Source of the DNA: Alloascoidea africana
Lineage: Eukaryota; Ascomycota; Alloascoideomycetes; Alloascoideales; Alloascoideaceae
Direction of reading: 5' to 3'
Assembly: GCA_030581615.1 (NCBI GenBank)
Contig: JAKTTT010000044.1
Coordinates: forward strand, 62,001 to 126,000
DNA length: 64,000 bases
Part shown: in pieces, positions 1 through 11,409 of the stretch
Position numbering within the stretch: position 1 is the stretch's first letter
Layout of the letters: each line of letters begins with the position of its first letter
The notes under the pieces: model-generated
Databases searched by the model: none
What the model saw: only the letters and a program-made list of their open reading frames with translations
What the model was told of the DNA's origin: nothing
Translations under genes and position numbers: made by a program

Positions 1-473
1 ACGTAGAGAGTCTGTTTCTTGGCCTCAAAATCCAATGTAATGTCTGACTGGTTGGCGCCAGGCAACGCAATTAACACCAAATACTCGTCTTCTCCCTCGT
101 GCAGATCAAAAGGGACCTCGGCGTGATGCTTTTCTAAAAGAAGGGGGCTCGGGGTCCCAATAGCTTTTTTCAGAGCAGGAGTAGAGCGCTTGACAGGTTT
201 CCTGCCATAACGGGTCAGGGCCGGTCGAGGTCGGTGTGCTGTCGGGGTCCAAAATGAGTAAAAGGCTGACTCAGGGTCAATTGGGAGCCCAGTCTTTGTG
301 AAAGTAGAAGTTGGAACCATTGTTAATTTGCAAGTATTGAACTCCCGAGCAGCAGATAAAGCCCATTCTTTTATGGTCGCTGGCCATCGCGATGGTGAAG
401 TTCTGGCGCGGTGTAGAAAGTACGAGAAGCTCCTCGAAATCCTGCATTCCCAAAAAGGAAGGTCATCTTGCAT
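1..473 (-). CDS. Small heat-shock protein (HSP20/alpha-crystallin family), C-terminus beyond the window
   Basis: This frame is open for 157 codons and runs off the left edge. It starts at the ATG at 473 (MQDDLPFW). The first ~120 residues are a poorly conserved, aromatic and basic N-terminal arm, as in yeast Hsp42 and Hsp26. Then comes the beginning of an alpha-crystallin domain: VPFDLHEGEDEYLVLIALPG followed by NQSDITLDFEAKKQTLYV, the usual beta2-beta4 pattern. Proteins of this family are ATP-independent holdases that form large oligomers in the cytosol. The domain is cut after about 35 residues, so the rest of the fold and the I-x-I tail cannot be seen. A further in-frame ATG at 320 is an alternative start. 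The family call is firm; Hsp26 versus Hsp42 cannot be decided. Confidence 0.82.
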   Translation of the reverse strand, partial: MQDDLPFWECRISRSFSYFLHRARTSPSRWPATIKEWALSAAREFNTCKLTMVPTSTFTKTGLPIDPESAFYSFWTPTAHRPRPALTRYGRKPVKRSTPALKKAIGTPSPLLLEKHHAEVPFDLHEGEDEYLVLIALPGANQSDITLDFEAKKQTLY

Positions 474-1891
474 GCGGGCACGGGGAATCGGGTTCGTCGT
501 TTTCGAGTAAAAAACACACGCCAGTTTGACCCGAAATGAATCTTCCTGCTTCTGTGTCTACATCCCTCAACTTCTCCTGAATGGCCATGATTCCAAAATC
601 GCTCTTCTTACACGCGTGAGAAACTCTATTCAAAATAAAGGGAAAATTTGCACATGATGACAGATACCGGTCTAATCAGGACGCCGCAGCCTGGGTGCAG
701 AACAATTGAGACTTGACGGGACAGGACAGGACATGAAGATGGAAAAATTCTGTCTACGAGGTGTGTGGATTCTGCTCTGGCCGTTTGGAGTTAACCGTGC
801 TTTGGGCAAAAAAAAAAGACAAGGAAGGCCGGATATGGAAAGTTTGCTTTGATTTGGCTGTTAGGCTAAGCGTGGGGTGCGAAGTGCGGACATGGCAGCT
901 GCAAACTGTTGGGTTTGGCTAAATAGCGCACTGCCTTCATGTCCAGCTTTGTCTTTATCTTAGAGTCTGTCATTATCAAAGCCATCTCATGTCTCAGATG
1001 CTTACAGCCTATACGCTCTCGCTCACTTGTTCGCTGGTGTGGACGGAGCCTGGATCCGCCTTCGCTGGCCTTGCTATAGGCTTGTCAGAAACTCTATTAC
1101 TCCTCCACTACACTAACACGATCCTGCATTGCAGAAAAAAAAAACTGAAAAATGACAGGCAAGGCCAGACGAGGCCAGTCAAGAGTCGCTGCTGGTCAAT
1201 TGCAGGCATCGTTGTGTCCTGGTCTGGCAGCACGAAAGGGACACCGGACACAAAGATGCACATCACTCCAGGGTCCGGTGTCCGTGTTTGTTCCACCGCC
1301 AACCAACACGAACAGAATGGTCACACAAGGGCAATGAAAACCGGATCGGACTAAGGATGAGGGCCAAGTCTGCAGTTTGAGTTTTTCTAGAACAAAATTG
1401 GATTTGAGGAACCAAAACAAACCTAAACGGCACCTGGGTGTCGGTCCCGGCCGGGTAAACTCCACACCCCGGACAGAAGAGAAACTCCAGGAATATACCT
1501 TATGTCCCACAAAAAAAACCTTAATAGCAGTTTCTCTCCGTTGCGCTATAACTCGAGTCCTCTTTCTCTTTCCTCTTTGGCTCTTCTGGTGCGTGCTTGT
1601 TTGTGATTGTGCTCTCTCTCTTCTTCTCCATCCGTTCCTTGATGAGTTTTTTGCTGAGCCAGAAACACAAGCAAGCTCCAAACTTCCTCTACTTGTACTC
1701 GTTCAAATCCACAATCTTTGTCAAGCGCCACCACATCCCATAGCAGTCCAGCAATCGAGTCAGTCCAGGCACAGACCCATCATCATCACGTCTACCCTTT
1801 TCCCACCCGAGCCATCTACTCATTCCTTTTCCTCCTCTCTTCATCTTCATCTTCACCTTCATCTCCGCTTTCAATTCCCTCCCATCCGAAG
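474..1891. other. Intergenic region between divergent genes, no gene seen
   Basis: This 1.4 kb separates the minus-strand heat-shock protein from the plus-strand zinc-ribbon protein. The open frames here overlap on both strands, lack family features and end in low-complexity serine/histidine stretches, so I do not call them. It holds a Reb1-type site at 1451-1460 and one heat-shock-element-like palindrome TTCTAGAA at 1385-1392. The part just before 1892 is pyrimidine-rich, typical of a yeast leader. Confidence 0.6.
1451..1460 (+). promoter_or_regulatory. Reb1-type site (CCGGGTAAAC)
   Basis: The sequence contains the CGGGTAA core of the general regulatory factor Reb1. It lies about 430 bp upstream of the zinc-ribbon gene at 1892. 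The same CCGGGTAA octamer recurs in front of several other genes in this window. The match is seen; binding is inferred. Confidence 0.5.
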
Positions 1892-2116
1892 ATGACAGAA
1901 CAGGAAAACATGGAAATTTTCCAATGGTACTGTTGCTATTGTTTCCAGCCACACGGACTGGTTTCTGTGGATGGCAAAGGAGATAAGAAGGCAAAACAGT
2001 ATACCTGCGAACGTTGTCATCATGAAATGTGTCCAAACTGCGTCAAAGCCAGAATAAAAGACTTGCCAAAGCTACGGCAGAAATTACAGAGCCAAAATAT
2101 CCAGCCAATAAATTGA
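1892..2116 (+). CDS. Small zinc-ribbon-like protein, 74 aa, function unknown
   Basis: I chose the start at MTEQENMEIFQWYCCYC because the frame upstream is pyrimidine-rich low complexity. The protein carries cysteines C14/C15/C17, then C39-x2-C42 and C47-x2-C50 with two histidines (H43, H44). This reads as one or two zinc-binding knuckles of the pattern W-Y-C-C-x-C ... C-x2-C-H-H-x2-C-x2-C. The C-terminal 24 residues are basic and polar. Short fungal proteins with a WYC..C ... C..CxH..C..C arrangement are widespread and uncharacterised, and I assign no function. Codon use and intact cysteine spacing argue that the gene is real despite its size. The stop is at 2114-2116. Confidence 0.7.
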   Translation: MTEQENMEIFQWYCCYCFQPHGLVSVDGKGDKKAKQYTCERCHHEMCPNCVKARIKDLPKLRQKLQSQNIQPIN

Positions 2117-3201
2117 TCAAGAATTGTTCCCGTTTTACAATTTTGTCTTTTGTGTGGGAGTGATGTAGCCTACGCGCATACTTGAGGTCACTACTCCCGT
2201 TCCGTGGAATTCATCTTTAGCGACGATTTTGATGTATTTGCATGATACTAGCAGTTAGCTGTTTGACTTGGGATGCCTTTTACTATTATTATTATTGTTT
2301 CTATTCTTTCTATCATTGCTTGTTGTTTGTTGAATGTTACTTATCACTACGGACAAAATCTTGATGTTGCCTTCACCTGGTCTGCACTACAGGGCACTAG
2401 CTTCCACCAGTGCCGTCAGCTTTTCTATTTCTGTGCCAGGGTTGCGTGTGATCCACATTGCATTGTTGAAGAAGCCTCAAACTTGAACCTCTTTTTGGCT
2501 TTGTTTTTCTGTTGCTTTTCTCCTGAAAGCACTTCAACAAATACTACATTGTGCTAATCTGGAGATTACCATGTTTGAATTGAATATCTTAACGGGTAAA
2601 TACATTTTGAGACGGGTTTGGGCTCTATTCTCTTTTCTCTCTTCCTATTCTGATTTTTTCTTCTCCTCCGTGATGCTTTTTATTATTTTATCTTGTCAGT
2701 CTACGATATATATTTTTGTCGCTTGAGGTTCATCATGAGAAACACCTGTCATTATACATGATCTTGATTTAGCAAAAAACAACAGGAACAGGCTTTTCAA
2801 CCCAGAACGCGTTTTGTGTATTGTATTCTATTTTTTTGTTAGTTTTGTTGTTATAAATAGACTTACGATTTATCTTTAAGCTTCAAGGGTTGCACTTCAC
2901 ACTGCTACATTTCTATATTTAGTCCGATCTGCCTTGGAACGGCGCTGGACCCCGAGACTCCAGTTGTTTGAGACCTCTGTGAGATGTCTCCAATTTGTAT
3001 TCCGAGAGGTAACCGCAGCCGGCTCCCTCTATTGTATGCCAGACCTCCGCCTCAGCCGGCTCCTCCAAAGACTTCTTGAGTTGCGCACCTGGCACATGTC
3101 TCATGCAGGTACCAGCACGACCAGTGGGCTTTGCGTCTCTCGTATACTTTTTTGTTTGTGTCTGCTACCCACCCTCTGCTCTTCCACTGCTCACCTCTAA
3201 A
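2117..3201. other. Intergenic region, no gene seen
   Basis: This is AT-rich DNA between the zinc-ribbon gene and the chitin deacetylase. It contains a CGGGTAA core at about 2593-2599 and pyrimidine tracts. The short open frames here are compositionally hydrophobic and match nothing I recognise. Confidence 0.6.
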
Positions 3202-4089
3202 ATGCGATATCTGTGGATACTGGCGACTATAGCATCCCCAAGCGCTTGGGCACAGCCCATCGCCCTTCGATCCGTCCACTCTGGCAGAATCTTTGATACC
3301 GCCGCAGTCCACCCGTTCCCCAGTTGGCTCGCCTTCACTGGGCTGTCTTCATGGCCAGGCGAAAACCCGCCATTCATACCCATGGATTTTATCGATTTTT
3401 CCAAGATACCAGATCATCGCCAGCGCGGCTACACAGATTGTAAAATTGACCATTCCAGCTGTGCTTTCGACTGCCACCAATGCGTCCAGCCTGATGATAT
3501 CCTAACTTGCCCCAAGCTTAGCCAAACATTCGATGATGGCCCTGGGCCTTACACAAACTATCTGCTTGACAATCTGAGACACAATACCACATTTTTTACC
3601 CTCGGAATGAACGTGATCCGCTTTCCCAGAGTCTTTAAGAGAACACTCTCAGAAGGCCATTTGGTGGCCTCGCACACCTGGTCCCACAAGTTCTTGCCTG
3701 GTCTCACAAACGAGGAGATCATCGCCCAGTTTGAGTGGTCGATCTGGGCAATGAACGCCACAGCCGGTGTTATTCCCAAGTATTTCAGACCGCCATACGG
3801 AGGCTTTGATGACAGAGTGCGTGCAATAGCAAGACAATTTGGGCTTAGCGCTGTGTTGTGGGACCATGACTCGAATGATTGGCAGATGGAGGGCCATTCG
3901 ATGAGCGAGTCAGACGTCCTCAGCACGGTTGCCCAGTGGGTTCAAAAAGACACTGGCGGCATCATTTTAGAGCATGATATCTATACCAAAACCGTTACGA
4001 CAGGCATCAAGGTGGCAAAACTGGTTGGCACGGACCAACAAACAATAGCTCAATGTGTAGGCGGTAGGAGATATTTGAATATAGAGTAA
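3202..4089 (+). CDS. CDA: Chitin deacetylase, secreted (polysaccharide deacetylase/NodB family)
   Basis: The 295-residue product begins with a signal peptide (MRYLWILATIASPSAWA, cleavage likely before the next Q). That is why I start at 3202 rather than at the in-frame ATG at 3103. The NodB domain motifs appear in order: TFDDGP (catalytic and metal-binding aspartates), HTWSH (metal-binding histidines), RPPYGG, DSNDW, and LEHD near the C-terminus. The enzyme removes acetyl groups from chitin to make chitosan. In Saccharomyces the paralogues CDA1 and CDA2 (about 300 aa) build the chitosan layer of the ascospore wall, so a sporulation role is the simplest inference. All motifs are intact. Two potential N-glycosylation sites (NTT, NAT) fit a secreted protein. 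Confidence 0.92.
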   Translation: MRYLWILATIASPSAWAQPIALRSVHSGRIFDTAAVHPFPSWLAFTGLSSWPGENPPFIPMDFIDFSKIPDHRQRGYTDCKIDHSSCAFDCHQCVQPDDILTCPKLSQTFDDGPGPYTNYLLDNLRHNTTFFTLGMNVIRFPRVFKRTLSEGHLVASHTWSHKFLPGLTNEEIIAQFEWSIWAMNATAGVIPKYFRPPYGGFDDRVRAIARQFGLSAVLWDHDSNDWQMEGHSMSESDVLSTVAQWVQKDTGGIILEHDIYTKTVTTGIKVAKLVGTDQQTIAQCVGGRRYLNIE

Positions 4090-4525
4090 GCTAGTTTACA
4101 ATCGCTACAACATATACAAATCAGGTTTTGCAGGTCCAAAATATGCGTCATTTTACTATTCTTTTTTTGTTTCTTCAAACGTATAACTAAAATAGAAAAA
4201 TATGTTCCTTCAGTTCCTTTAGTTACTTCTGTACAAGAAGACACACCCAAAGGATAAACAAACAAAAAAAGAAGGAATTGCACAAAAATAAAAAGGGGGC
4301 AAAGCAATAAAAAAGGTTCAAGACAGCTGAAAAGTCGGCCAGTCTAGTCAAGCCCAGCCCAGCTAAGCATAACAATGTAAGAATCAATACCGAATAAAAT
4401 GGGGAAAAAGGAACCATTACGTAGTGATTAGATAGGTATCAAAGAATACTATACAGCGGCAACAACTGGTAAATATATTCAGGGATTGGCATGGCCCACT
4501 ATTGCAAGTCATGCCATATGCCAGC
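4090..4525. other. Intergenic region between convergent genes
   Basis: This 436 bp is the shared 3' region of the chitin deacetylase (plus) and CDC25 (minus). It is A-rich with several poly-A and poly-T runs that could serve as polyadenylation signals. I see no gene. Confidence 0.6.
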
Positions 4526-7500
4526 TCAAGAGTAAGAGACTGGGTACATGCTGCCACCGTTTTTGGATCCTGATCCTCCGAGCGGGTCATACGGAATAGA
4601 TCCATACGCAGGATTGGGGCGGTCCCTAGGCTCAACTGCCAAGGAGAGTTCATACTGCTCATATATTGGAGGGCTCGCATCAAAACCTGTCGTAAGATAG
4701 TCCTGGATTTCGGGAATATCTTGCAAGTTATACTTTGTTACCTGGTACTGTTGAATTTTCTGTACTGTGTTGAAGATCTTGACCCTCTTTGCAAAATGCA
4801 CCATGTGTGGATTGCCATTGTACACGTCTGAAATACCCGTGTCGATGAAAAGAAGATCTGTCAAAAAGACACCAAAGAATGGGACACAGGGAGGGTGCAC
4901 CGCCTCAAGCAATTCTCTATACTCAGCATAGTTTCTGTTGTTTGACATGAGCTTGTCCATGGATTCCAGAGATGAAATAGTTTTTGGCGATACCTGAGAC
5001 CATGTCTTTTTCAAACGGTGAATTGTTGAATGACAGAGCGCGGACAAAATGGCGGTCATCGAAGAAAAGTTATTGTAACGACGACATTTCTCTGCCACCA
5101 TTATAAAGTATCGGATAACAGCCACTCTTTTCTTGATATCGCGTTGTCGTAGAACTATATACGAAACCCAGTTTGTCAGCTTGTTTGAGTTGTCAATAAA
5201 GTCTGTAACATGTCTTGTGCTGCCAGCCTTTCCATGCTTGTTGTTCCAACATCTGTGTAAGCACTCCATTGGTGTTATATGGCTCAACAAATTGCATTCC
5301 CTAATAGTCATCTGTCTTGCCATTTCCAAGGGATCAATATCCAACAATCTCACCTTTTTTATATTTCTTGGATACATTGGAGGAGGTGGTGGCATGTCAA
5401 AGTGGGTAATTGAAATGTTTCCGCCAAAATTCTGTGCAATATCTTTACCCTGCGTTCTCAAAGTACAATATTTCAGGAGCCTAGCAACAGGGAACTTCTC
5501 ATTAAGCAACGGCGTCAAGAAATCTTTTATTATAGTTAACAGTTTCTTGCCGTTTGCATCCTCCTCGTCGATGTAGGTATCAACCCAGTACGACTCAAGC
5601 CAAGTCCTCAGAATATTGATCACTCGAAGTCGGATCGGAGTCTGTTTCTTCTCCCGCCAGATACCAAATTCCTGATAACTGAGTCCCTCTGGCGGCTGAA
5701 CATTAAACCTTGCAACCAACATCTCGAAAAACTCAATAGGAGACACAATGCTTTGCAGGGTCAGGAGCATAACCTTGTTGAAGTTGGAATCCAAAAAGTC
5801 ATGGTGTGTGAGCCGCTCCATAAGTGCAAACCTTGGTCCGGCCTTGACAGTATCTCCACTTTTGTTGAAAAGAAGTTGGTTTTCGTAGTCGGGTTGCAAG
5901 AACCAGGGCAACTCTGGGTTTGTTTTCATAACCGGAATGACCTTCTCTGTCGACTCATCCTCCAACTGTTGTTGTTGCTGCTTGACCTCGCCATTCACAA
6001 AGTTGCCAAAGTCGTTGTTCATTATACGAGAGGTATAGTTCACCAATGTTTCTCGCTCGTCAACCAACTGCGTAACTGTTAAACAGATCTGCTTGACATT
6101 ATTCTTGAGGTTTAGGAGTGTCCGGTAAAGAGAAGAGTCGACATCTGCCATTCCCAAATATGTACTTTCTTCCCCATCTCCCAATGCTTCTAGACTGACT
6201 GCTGGGGCGACTTCCTCATTAGTGGTTAAGGCGGACACATTTTCAATCGCCTTGCTGTGATGTATATCGATTGTACCATTCAAGACCTCCGGGTCTTCAA
6301 GTGTCAAATCCTGACCGACTAGGACAAGTTCTGTGAAATTATCATAGAGCATTTGCTTCAACTCAAAAAACTCAATCAGAATTGGATAAGAATAGAGCAA
6401 CAATGAGTAGACATAGTTGGTCTCCTGCTTCATTTCTCCATTGGGATCAAACCCAGGATCCGCTTTTCTAATAGTTTTGAAAATGTTAAAGTCAATTGCC
6501 TCCAATAGATTCAAAATAGCACATGCTGCATTGAGCATTCCGTGGATTGTGGTTAGCAAAATAGTATTTCTCTCCTCCACTGGCAACACATGGTTGGCAT
6601 GGTATACATTAAATTGGCCACCTTTGTTTCCATGGACAAGCGAAGTCACCGCAGGAGAAGGAACCGGAGCGGGACCTGAAGTTGGAGTAGGCAAATTCTG
6701 TTTATTTGAATGTTTTATTGCTCTATCAGAATCACCATGGCCACTTGACTGGTTCGCAGAGTGTTCAACAGTAGGCATAGGAGCAGTAGGTGCAGCTGCA
6801 GCTGCAGCGAAATTCCCATTAATAGAGACAAGAGCTCTATCTAATGGAGAGGCAGTTGACAAATCGCTATCTGCAACCTCAAGGCTTTTCTCGGCTTGTG
6901 CCAATATTCCAAAAATAAGCTTCTTTTGTCGCTCCAGAATTGACACCAAGTCTGTATCCAGTTGGACTGTCGGATTTTCATCCACATCGCCAGAGCCATG
7001 AGCTGCATTGCCTGATGCGTGAGGGTTTTCATCGTAAAATTGATTTTTCCAATGTCCACCGACAAATACTTTTGAAATGAATTTAGGAGACGCTTGTGGC
7101 AACAAATCCCTGGCCTCTTCCGGTTCAAAAGTGCTCTTTATGAGCTGGAAGACACTGATTATAGCCTCCAATTGCTCAAGAATATTTTGTGATGAAACGT
7201 CACATTGCTCATAATAATTGGGAGGAGTCTTGAGAGCTTCAAGTGCTTCCTCAATTGACACAGGAATATCCTCCTCCTTTTTGAATTTCTTTTCTTCTCC
7301 TTCGGATAGTTGAGAATCATGAAGATGATGTTGTTGTTGTTGCTGCTGCTGCTGCTGTTGTGGTTTCTCATTCTCTTCACTATCAGGCTCAGCTTCAGCC
7401 TGTTCAATCATAGAGGGCAATCCACGGGCATTCTGATTATGAAGGTGATGATGATGTAGATGAGAGAATTTATCAAACTCTAATGGTCTAGTGCGGTCTT

Positions 7501-9478
7501 CCAGTTTCTCAATTTCAACATTGTCACTCTCAGACCCGCTTTCCTCATCACTGCCTTTTTTTGAGTAATGCTCATCCTTGTAAGAGCTCTTCGAAAACGT
7601 TTCCTCTTTCGGAGACTCGTTTTGAGACGCCCTACTTTGGATTTTGAGTAAATTGAGCTCCTCCACAATCTTTGAAGTTGGGTCTTCTTTGCTCTCATTT
7701 TCTTCAGCTCTATCTTCTGCGTAATCGCTGTTCACTTTCAGGTACAGTTCACCATTGACACTGAGACGAGAAAGAGATAAAGTGAGACTTTTCAAGCTGT
7801 TGTTTAAATACTCGAAATTGGGATCAGAGGGCCTGAAATTTGTATACTTTTGATACATGCGCAGAGACTGATAGACAAGAACAGTCATCCTGCTCAGTGA
7901 TTCCAATCCTTCGTCAAAAGAGAATTTGTCGCTGTTCTGCAGTGACTCGAGGACTTGATCAATGGCTTTCTTGAATCTATTGTCCAAGACAGTCCAATTG
8001 CTGATATCCTCGTCATCCAAGTAGAACCGCTCACCGTTTTCTGCATTGGGATACATTAGAGCTCTGTAGCTTGAATCCATATGATGAGCAAAATCGGAAT
8101 CATTGGAAAGCTTTGACTAAATCAACAAAACGTTAGAAGTGTTACAATTTGTCACAATTGAACAAGATAAACATACCTTGAAGAGAAAGTTCCCATACTT
8201 GACGTTGGACTCGTTTTCCAACTTTTGTTCTGTTGCAGCAACAAGTCTGTTTGCAACCTCTGACACATCTGCTGGCACAAGAGAAGAAGGCGGCACAATA
8301 AAGTCTTGTGGGGCAGGCGGATTATCCCCAGGTTCAATAGACTGAAACGGGATATCGGTAGAGTAGGTACCACTGGACGGGTCAAAGAAGACTAGACTCC
8401 CTTTATTAGTGGTCTGTGGGACCCAGAATGTCATTTTGGTGGGAGCAGATGGAATTTCACCAGTTGGTCCAGCAGCAGAAGCAGAAGTAGAAGCAGAAGC
8501 AGATAAGGGGCCATTGGGATTTATTTGGTGCTGGGACTTATTATTATGGGAAGAGGCTCCCATGGCCATTTGGGATTGAGACTGCTGTTGCTGTTGGGCG
8601 TTCTGGGGAGGCAGTCTTCCAGGCGGATGCTGTTGCATATGCAGAAGCTCGCGATCGCAATCATCATGCTCATGTTGCTGAAATTTGAGAGGAACAGGCG
8701 GCACCTGGTGTGATTGCTGAGTTGGTCGAAGGACGTCCTGTCCCTTGTCCATAGCCAGCGGTTGATGCTGTGGAGGAGACTGGGACTGGCCCTGAGCTTG
8801 CGACTGTGGCTGCGATAGCGGCTGGTTTGGACCGGGCCCACCTGGAGCTGGCTGGGGGTTCACTTTATGGCCGCCTGGAGTTCCTGGAAGATGCCCGGGG
8901 CCAGGGCTCGAAGATCTGCCTCGAGGTGGAGGAGTGTCTCCACTGGAGTTGTCGTATTCGTCTCTGGGGCGCTCGCGGTCATATTTGTCCTGCTGCGATT
9001 GAGCAGGCAGCTCAGAATTGGAGCTGTTGCCAACGCCCAACTCCTCGGAATTGTAAGAGATGGTGGAGTCCTTGTGGGTGATCTGGAAATTCGAAGAATT
9101 AAGGGACTCTGAATCATCAGAGATGAAGGAGAACATGCTCGTAGACGGGTTTGTAGACAGAGTTTGCGAAAGAGAAGACATATTTTGTCCTCTGCTTCCT
9201 TCGCCAGATCCCGCGAAGGGCTTGGTGTAATTATTTGGGAACCAACCGCGCTCTTTTTCTCGTTGTTTGTTTTGTGAATCCATAATGATTACGCCGTCCC
9301 ACCAACCAGAGTCTGCTCTTGTAACAACTTGGACAATGTCACCTTGATAAAGTCGGAGAAAATTGGCGTGAGGAGCAATAGGATCCTGACCGCCTGGAGT
9401 GTCTGGGATGAAATCAAACTGGACCACTACTGTGCTGGAGGACAATTGCAAAGGTCCAAACGGCTGAGAAGAGCTCAT
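4526..9478 (-). CDS. CDC25: Ras guanine-nucleotide exchange factor Cdc25 (SH3 + RasGEF), two exons
   Basis: Exon 1 is 9478-8177 and exon 2 is 8116-4526. They join in frame across a 60-nt intron with donor GTATGT, branch TTCTAAC and acceptor TTTAG, giving 1630 residues (S. cerevisiae Cdc25 has 1589). An SH3 domain occupies about residues 17-88 (DSGWWDGVI ... RGWFPNNY). A long disordered Q/S/P-rich region follows, with a ten-glutamine run near residue 693. The RasGEF_N module is at about 1190-1310 and the catalytic RasGEF domain at about 1355-1580 (DIDPLEMARQMTIRE, FTD-like and PFFGVFLTDLLFID motifs). Cdc25 loads Ras with GTP at the membrane and so drives the cAMP/PKA nutrient pathway. The glutamine tract is encoded by a near-perfect CAG/CAA repeat and may vary in length between strains. 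Confidence 0.96.
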
Positions 9479-11064
9479 CTATATTGTATTTGTTTTATGT
9501 TTCCCAAAGGTTAAATATTATAAGAAAGTGGTGGATGTTGGAAACAAGATACAGAAAGACGAGATGAAATCGTGATTCAGAAGCAAGTAGGTTTTAAGAG
9601 ATAGATCGAGGTGAGAAAGTGAAGGAGCAGTTTCAATAAATAAACTGTAACCAGCATAGCATCTGTTCCATCATGGACATTTTTATGTTTCGGATATTAA
9701 AATATATCTGCAAACTCAAGGCAGGCCAAAAAAATGAAAAATCAAAATGACCAAACAACCCGATGTGCCTGTCCTGTTCCTTCGATATCTCTGTTCTTTT
9801 GGGGTGCGATGTAATATATTGCCTACAATTTTTTGAATGTATTAGCTCATAGTTCAAGGCTTTCGGTTCGATCCAGATTATCGCACATTAGATAAACAGC
9901 CCTCTTTCGTAGAACCCATTTCGCTTCGGGAAATCTCCATGCAAGGAATAGTGAAATGAATGTGGTGCTATTGTACCCTGACAGAAAAATCAGCTCTACC
10001 TTTGCCTTTCCCTTTGGTCTCAAAATAACTTTGAATGGTAATTATACCTGTAGGTTTAAGGAGAAACAAAATTTTATTCCCACACAAATGGAAAAACAGT
10101 GTATTTTTGCAACAAATTTGCAAGACCAGGTTTCTATGGCCAATGTGTCAACGTGGTGTTGGAGAGGAACAGTTAAGGTCCAACTTTGCTGGTGATGTAC
10201 TAAATCACGAGTTTGGTAAACATGATCATATGAGCCTTACTCCAGAAAACACATTTCCGCCCGTCTTTTATTTTTGATTTAAGGTAAATAGGGACTGCCA
10301 TGCACCAGTTCTGTATTTTGCATTTAGAAACCAAAAATTCTACCCGTGCAACGAAGGCAGATTACGGCAAAGTGGTTACACATCGGACTTTGGCGGTCGT
10401 CCCTTTTCTATACTGTTTCTTCTTTATCCAGTTAATGCCCGACATGTGAGAGAAGCCTGGTTTCATAAAGAATTTCATTCTTTAGACGGCCCTTTCTGTT
10501 AATACAGCCTGTGTATCTTGACCCGAGGCCTATATATACTCCAGTCTGGGCGTCCATACGGTCTTCTATTATCGCACCAATATAGGTTCCAGACACCCGT
10601 CCACCAGAGACACATAGCGATTGTTAGTTGTGCCAAGATGGCCAGATTCTGAATCTAAAATGCGATTTTATACTTCTTTTCATCACAGCGCTATGCTGTA
10701 AACTTGGAGAATAGAAAGATAGAAGGCTCAGGTATTGTGAATTACAATTGAAATTTATTTCCTGACATATTTACCTCGAATTTGGGGTAACATTGCTTTT
10801 GTCAAACAACTTTACACAAAGATACATGGCGTAACTACATCCAACTTTTGATTACCATTTGTCTTGAAATTTCTGTTCTCAGATGCCAGCGTTTAGCTTT
10901 ATTTTGGTGCATGTTTGCGAATTTCTAAGCATAGAAGTTAGTAAGGAAAAAATTTAGATAGTCTGCCAGTGAAACCGATCCTCAATACTATTTAAAATGC
11001 AAGGTTTGGAGAAAAAGCCATCTCCAAGAATGCGGGAAAGCAACAACGGATTTCACTTCTAATC
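9479..11064. other. 1.6 kb region without a convincing gene
   Basis: This AT-rich stretch lies between the CDC25 start and a small membrane protein. The open frames (longest about 80 codons, near 9956-10277) show no family features and overlap one another. A strong TATA-like run (tatatatact, 10531-10540) has no open frame behind it. A tRNA-like segment near 9842-9878 and a tRNA D-arm-like segment near 10365 were examined and rejected. A non-coding RNA gene here is possible but cannot be shown by eye. Confidence 0.55.
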
Positions 11065-11409
11065 CTATTTCATACGAGTCATGTCCTCGCGCTTGGCAAT
11101 CTTTATGACCCGTTTAATCATCTTGAAAAATTTGGGAACAGTCTGGCAGAGAAGGAATATAATAGCAAGAACAAGATTTAGCAGTCCCTTCACATTTTTG
11201 CCAACCTGAAACAGAGCCCAGTCACTAGTAACTGCTATACGAATATCTAGCAAGGCTTCAAAGCTAAATTTTGTGACTTCTTTCCAAATGTGATATTCTC
11301 TTGATTTTTTTAATTTAGCATGTGCTTTTTTGCAGAACTCTCTGACATGTCTATTTGGGGGTGAAATGGGGTCGCCAAGGCCCAATTGGTCAAATTTGGG
11401 ATTTCCCAT
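11065..11409 (-). CDS. Orphan small membrane protein, 114 aa
   Basis: I use the ATG at 11409 (MGNPKFDQLG); codons upstream are open but lack an ATG. The product is basic. A polar N-terminal half contains KKAHAKLKKSREYHIWKEV, followed by one clear membrane segment (LLNLVLAIIFLLC, about residues 79-93) and a lysine/arginine-rich C-terminus (FKMIKRVIKIAKRED). The layout resembles a single-pass membrane protein with a positively charged flank. I do not recognise the family and assign no function. Evidence that it is translated rests only on length, composition and its isolated position in otherwise empty DNA. It could be a chance open frame. Confidence 0.45.
   Translation of the reverse strand: MGNPKFDQLGLGDPISPPNRHVREFCKKAHAKLKKSREYHIWKEVTKFSFEALLDIRIAVTSDWALFQVGKNVKGLLNLVLAIIFLLCQTVPKFFKMIKRVIKIAKREDMTRMK

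Noticed and set aside
2273-2557. 94-codon plus-strand frame with hydrophobic start
   Set aside because: The composition is that of T-rich intergenic DNA, with no conserved motif. It is likely 3' flanking sequence.
9804-9886. tRNA-like segment with acceptor pairing, A-box-like and B-box-like words
   Set aside because: The D-arm-like and T-arm-like parts are almost adjacent with no anticodon arm between them, and the T stem has at least two mismatches. I do not call a tRNA gene.
9956-10277. Two overlapping ~80-codon frames
   Set aside because: They overlap in different frames, have no motif, and no splice or promoter signals support either.
10360-10420. D-arm and anticodon-like wording (GGCAAAGTGGTTA) resembling a tRNA 5' half
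   Set aside because: No T-arm or acceptor complement follows and the putative anticodon stem does not pair.
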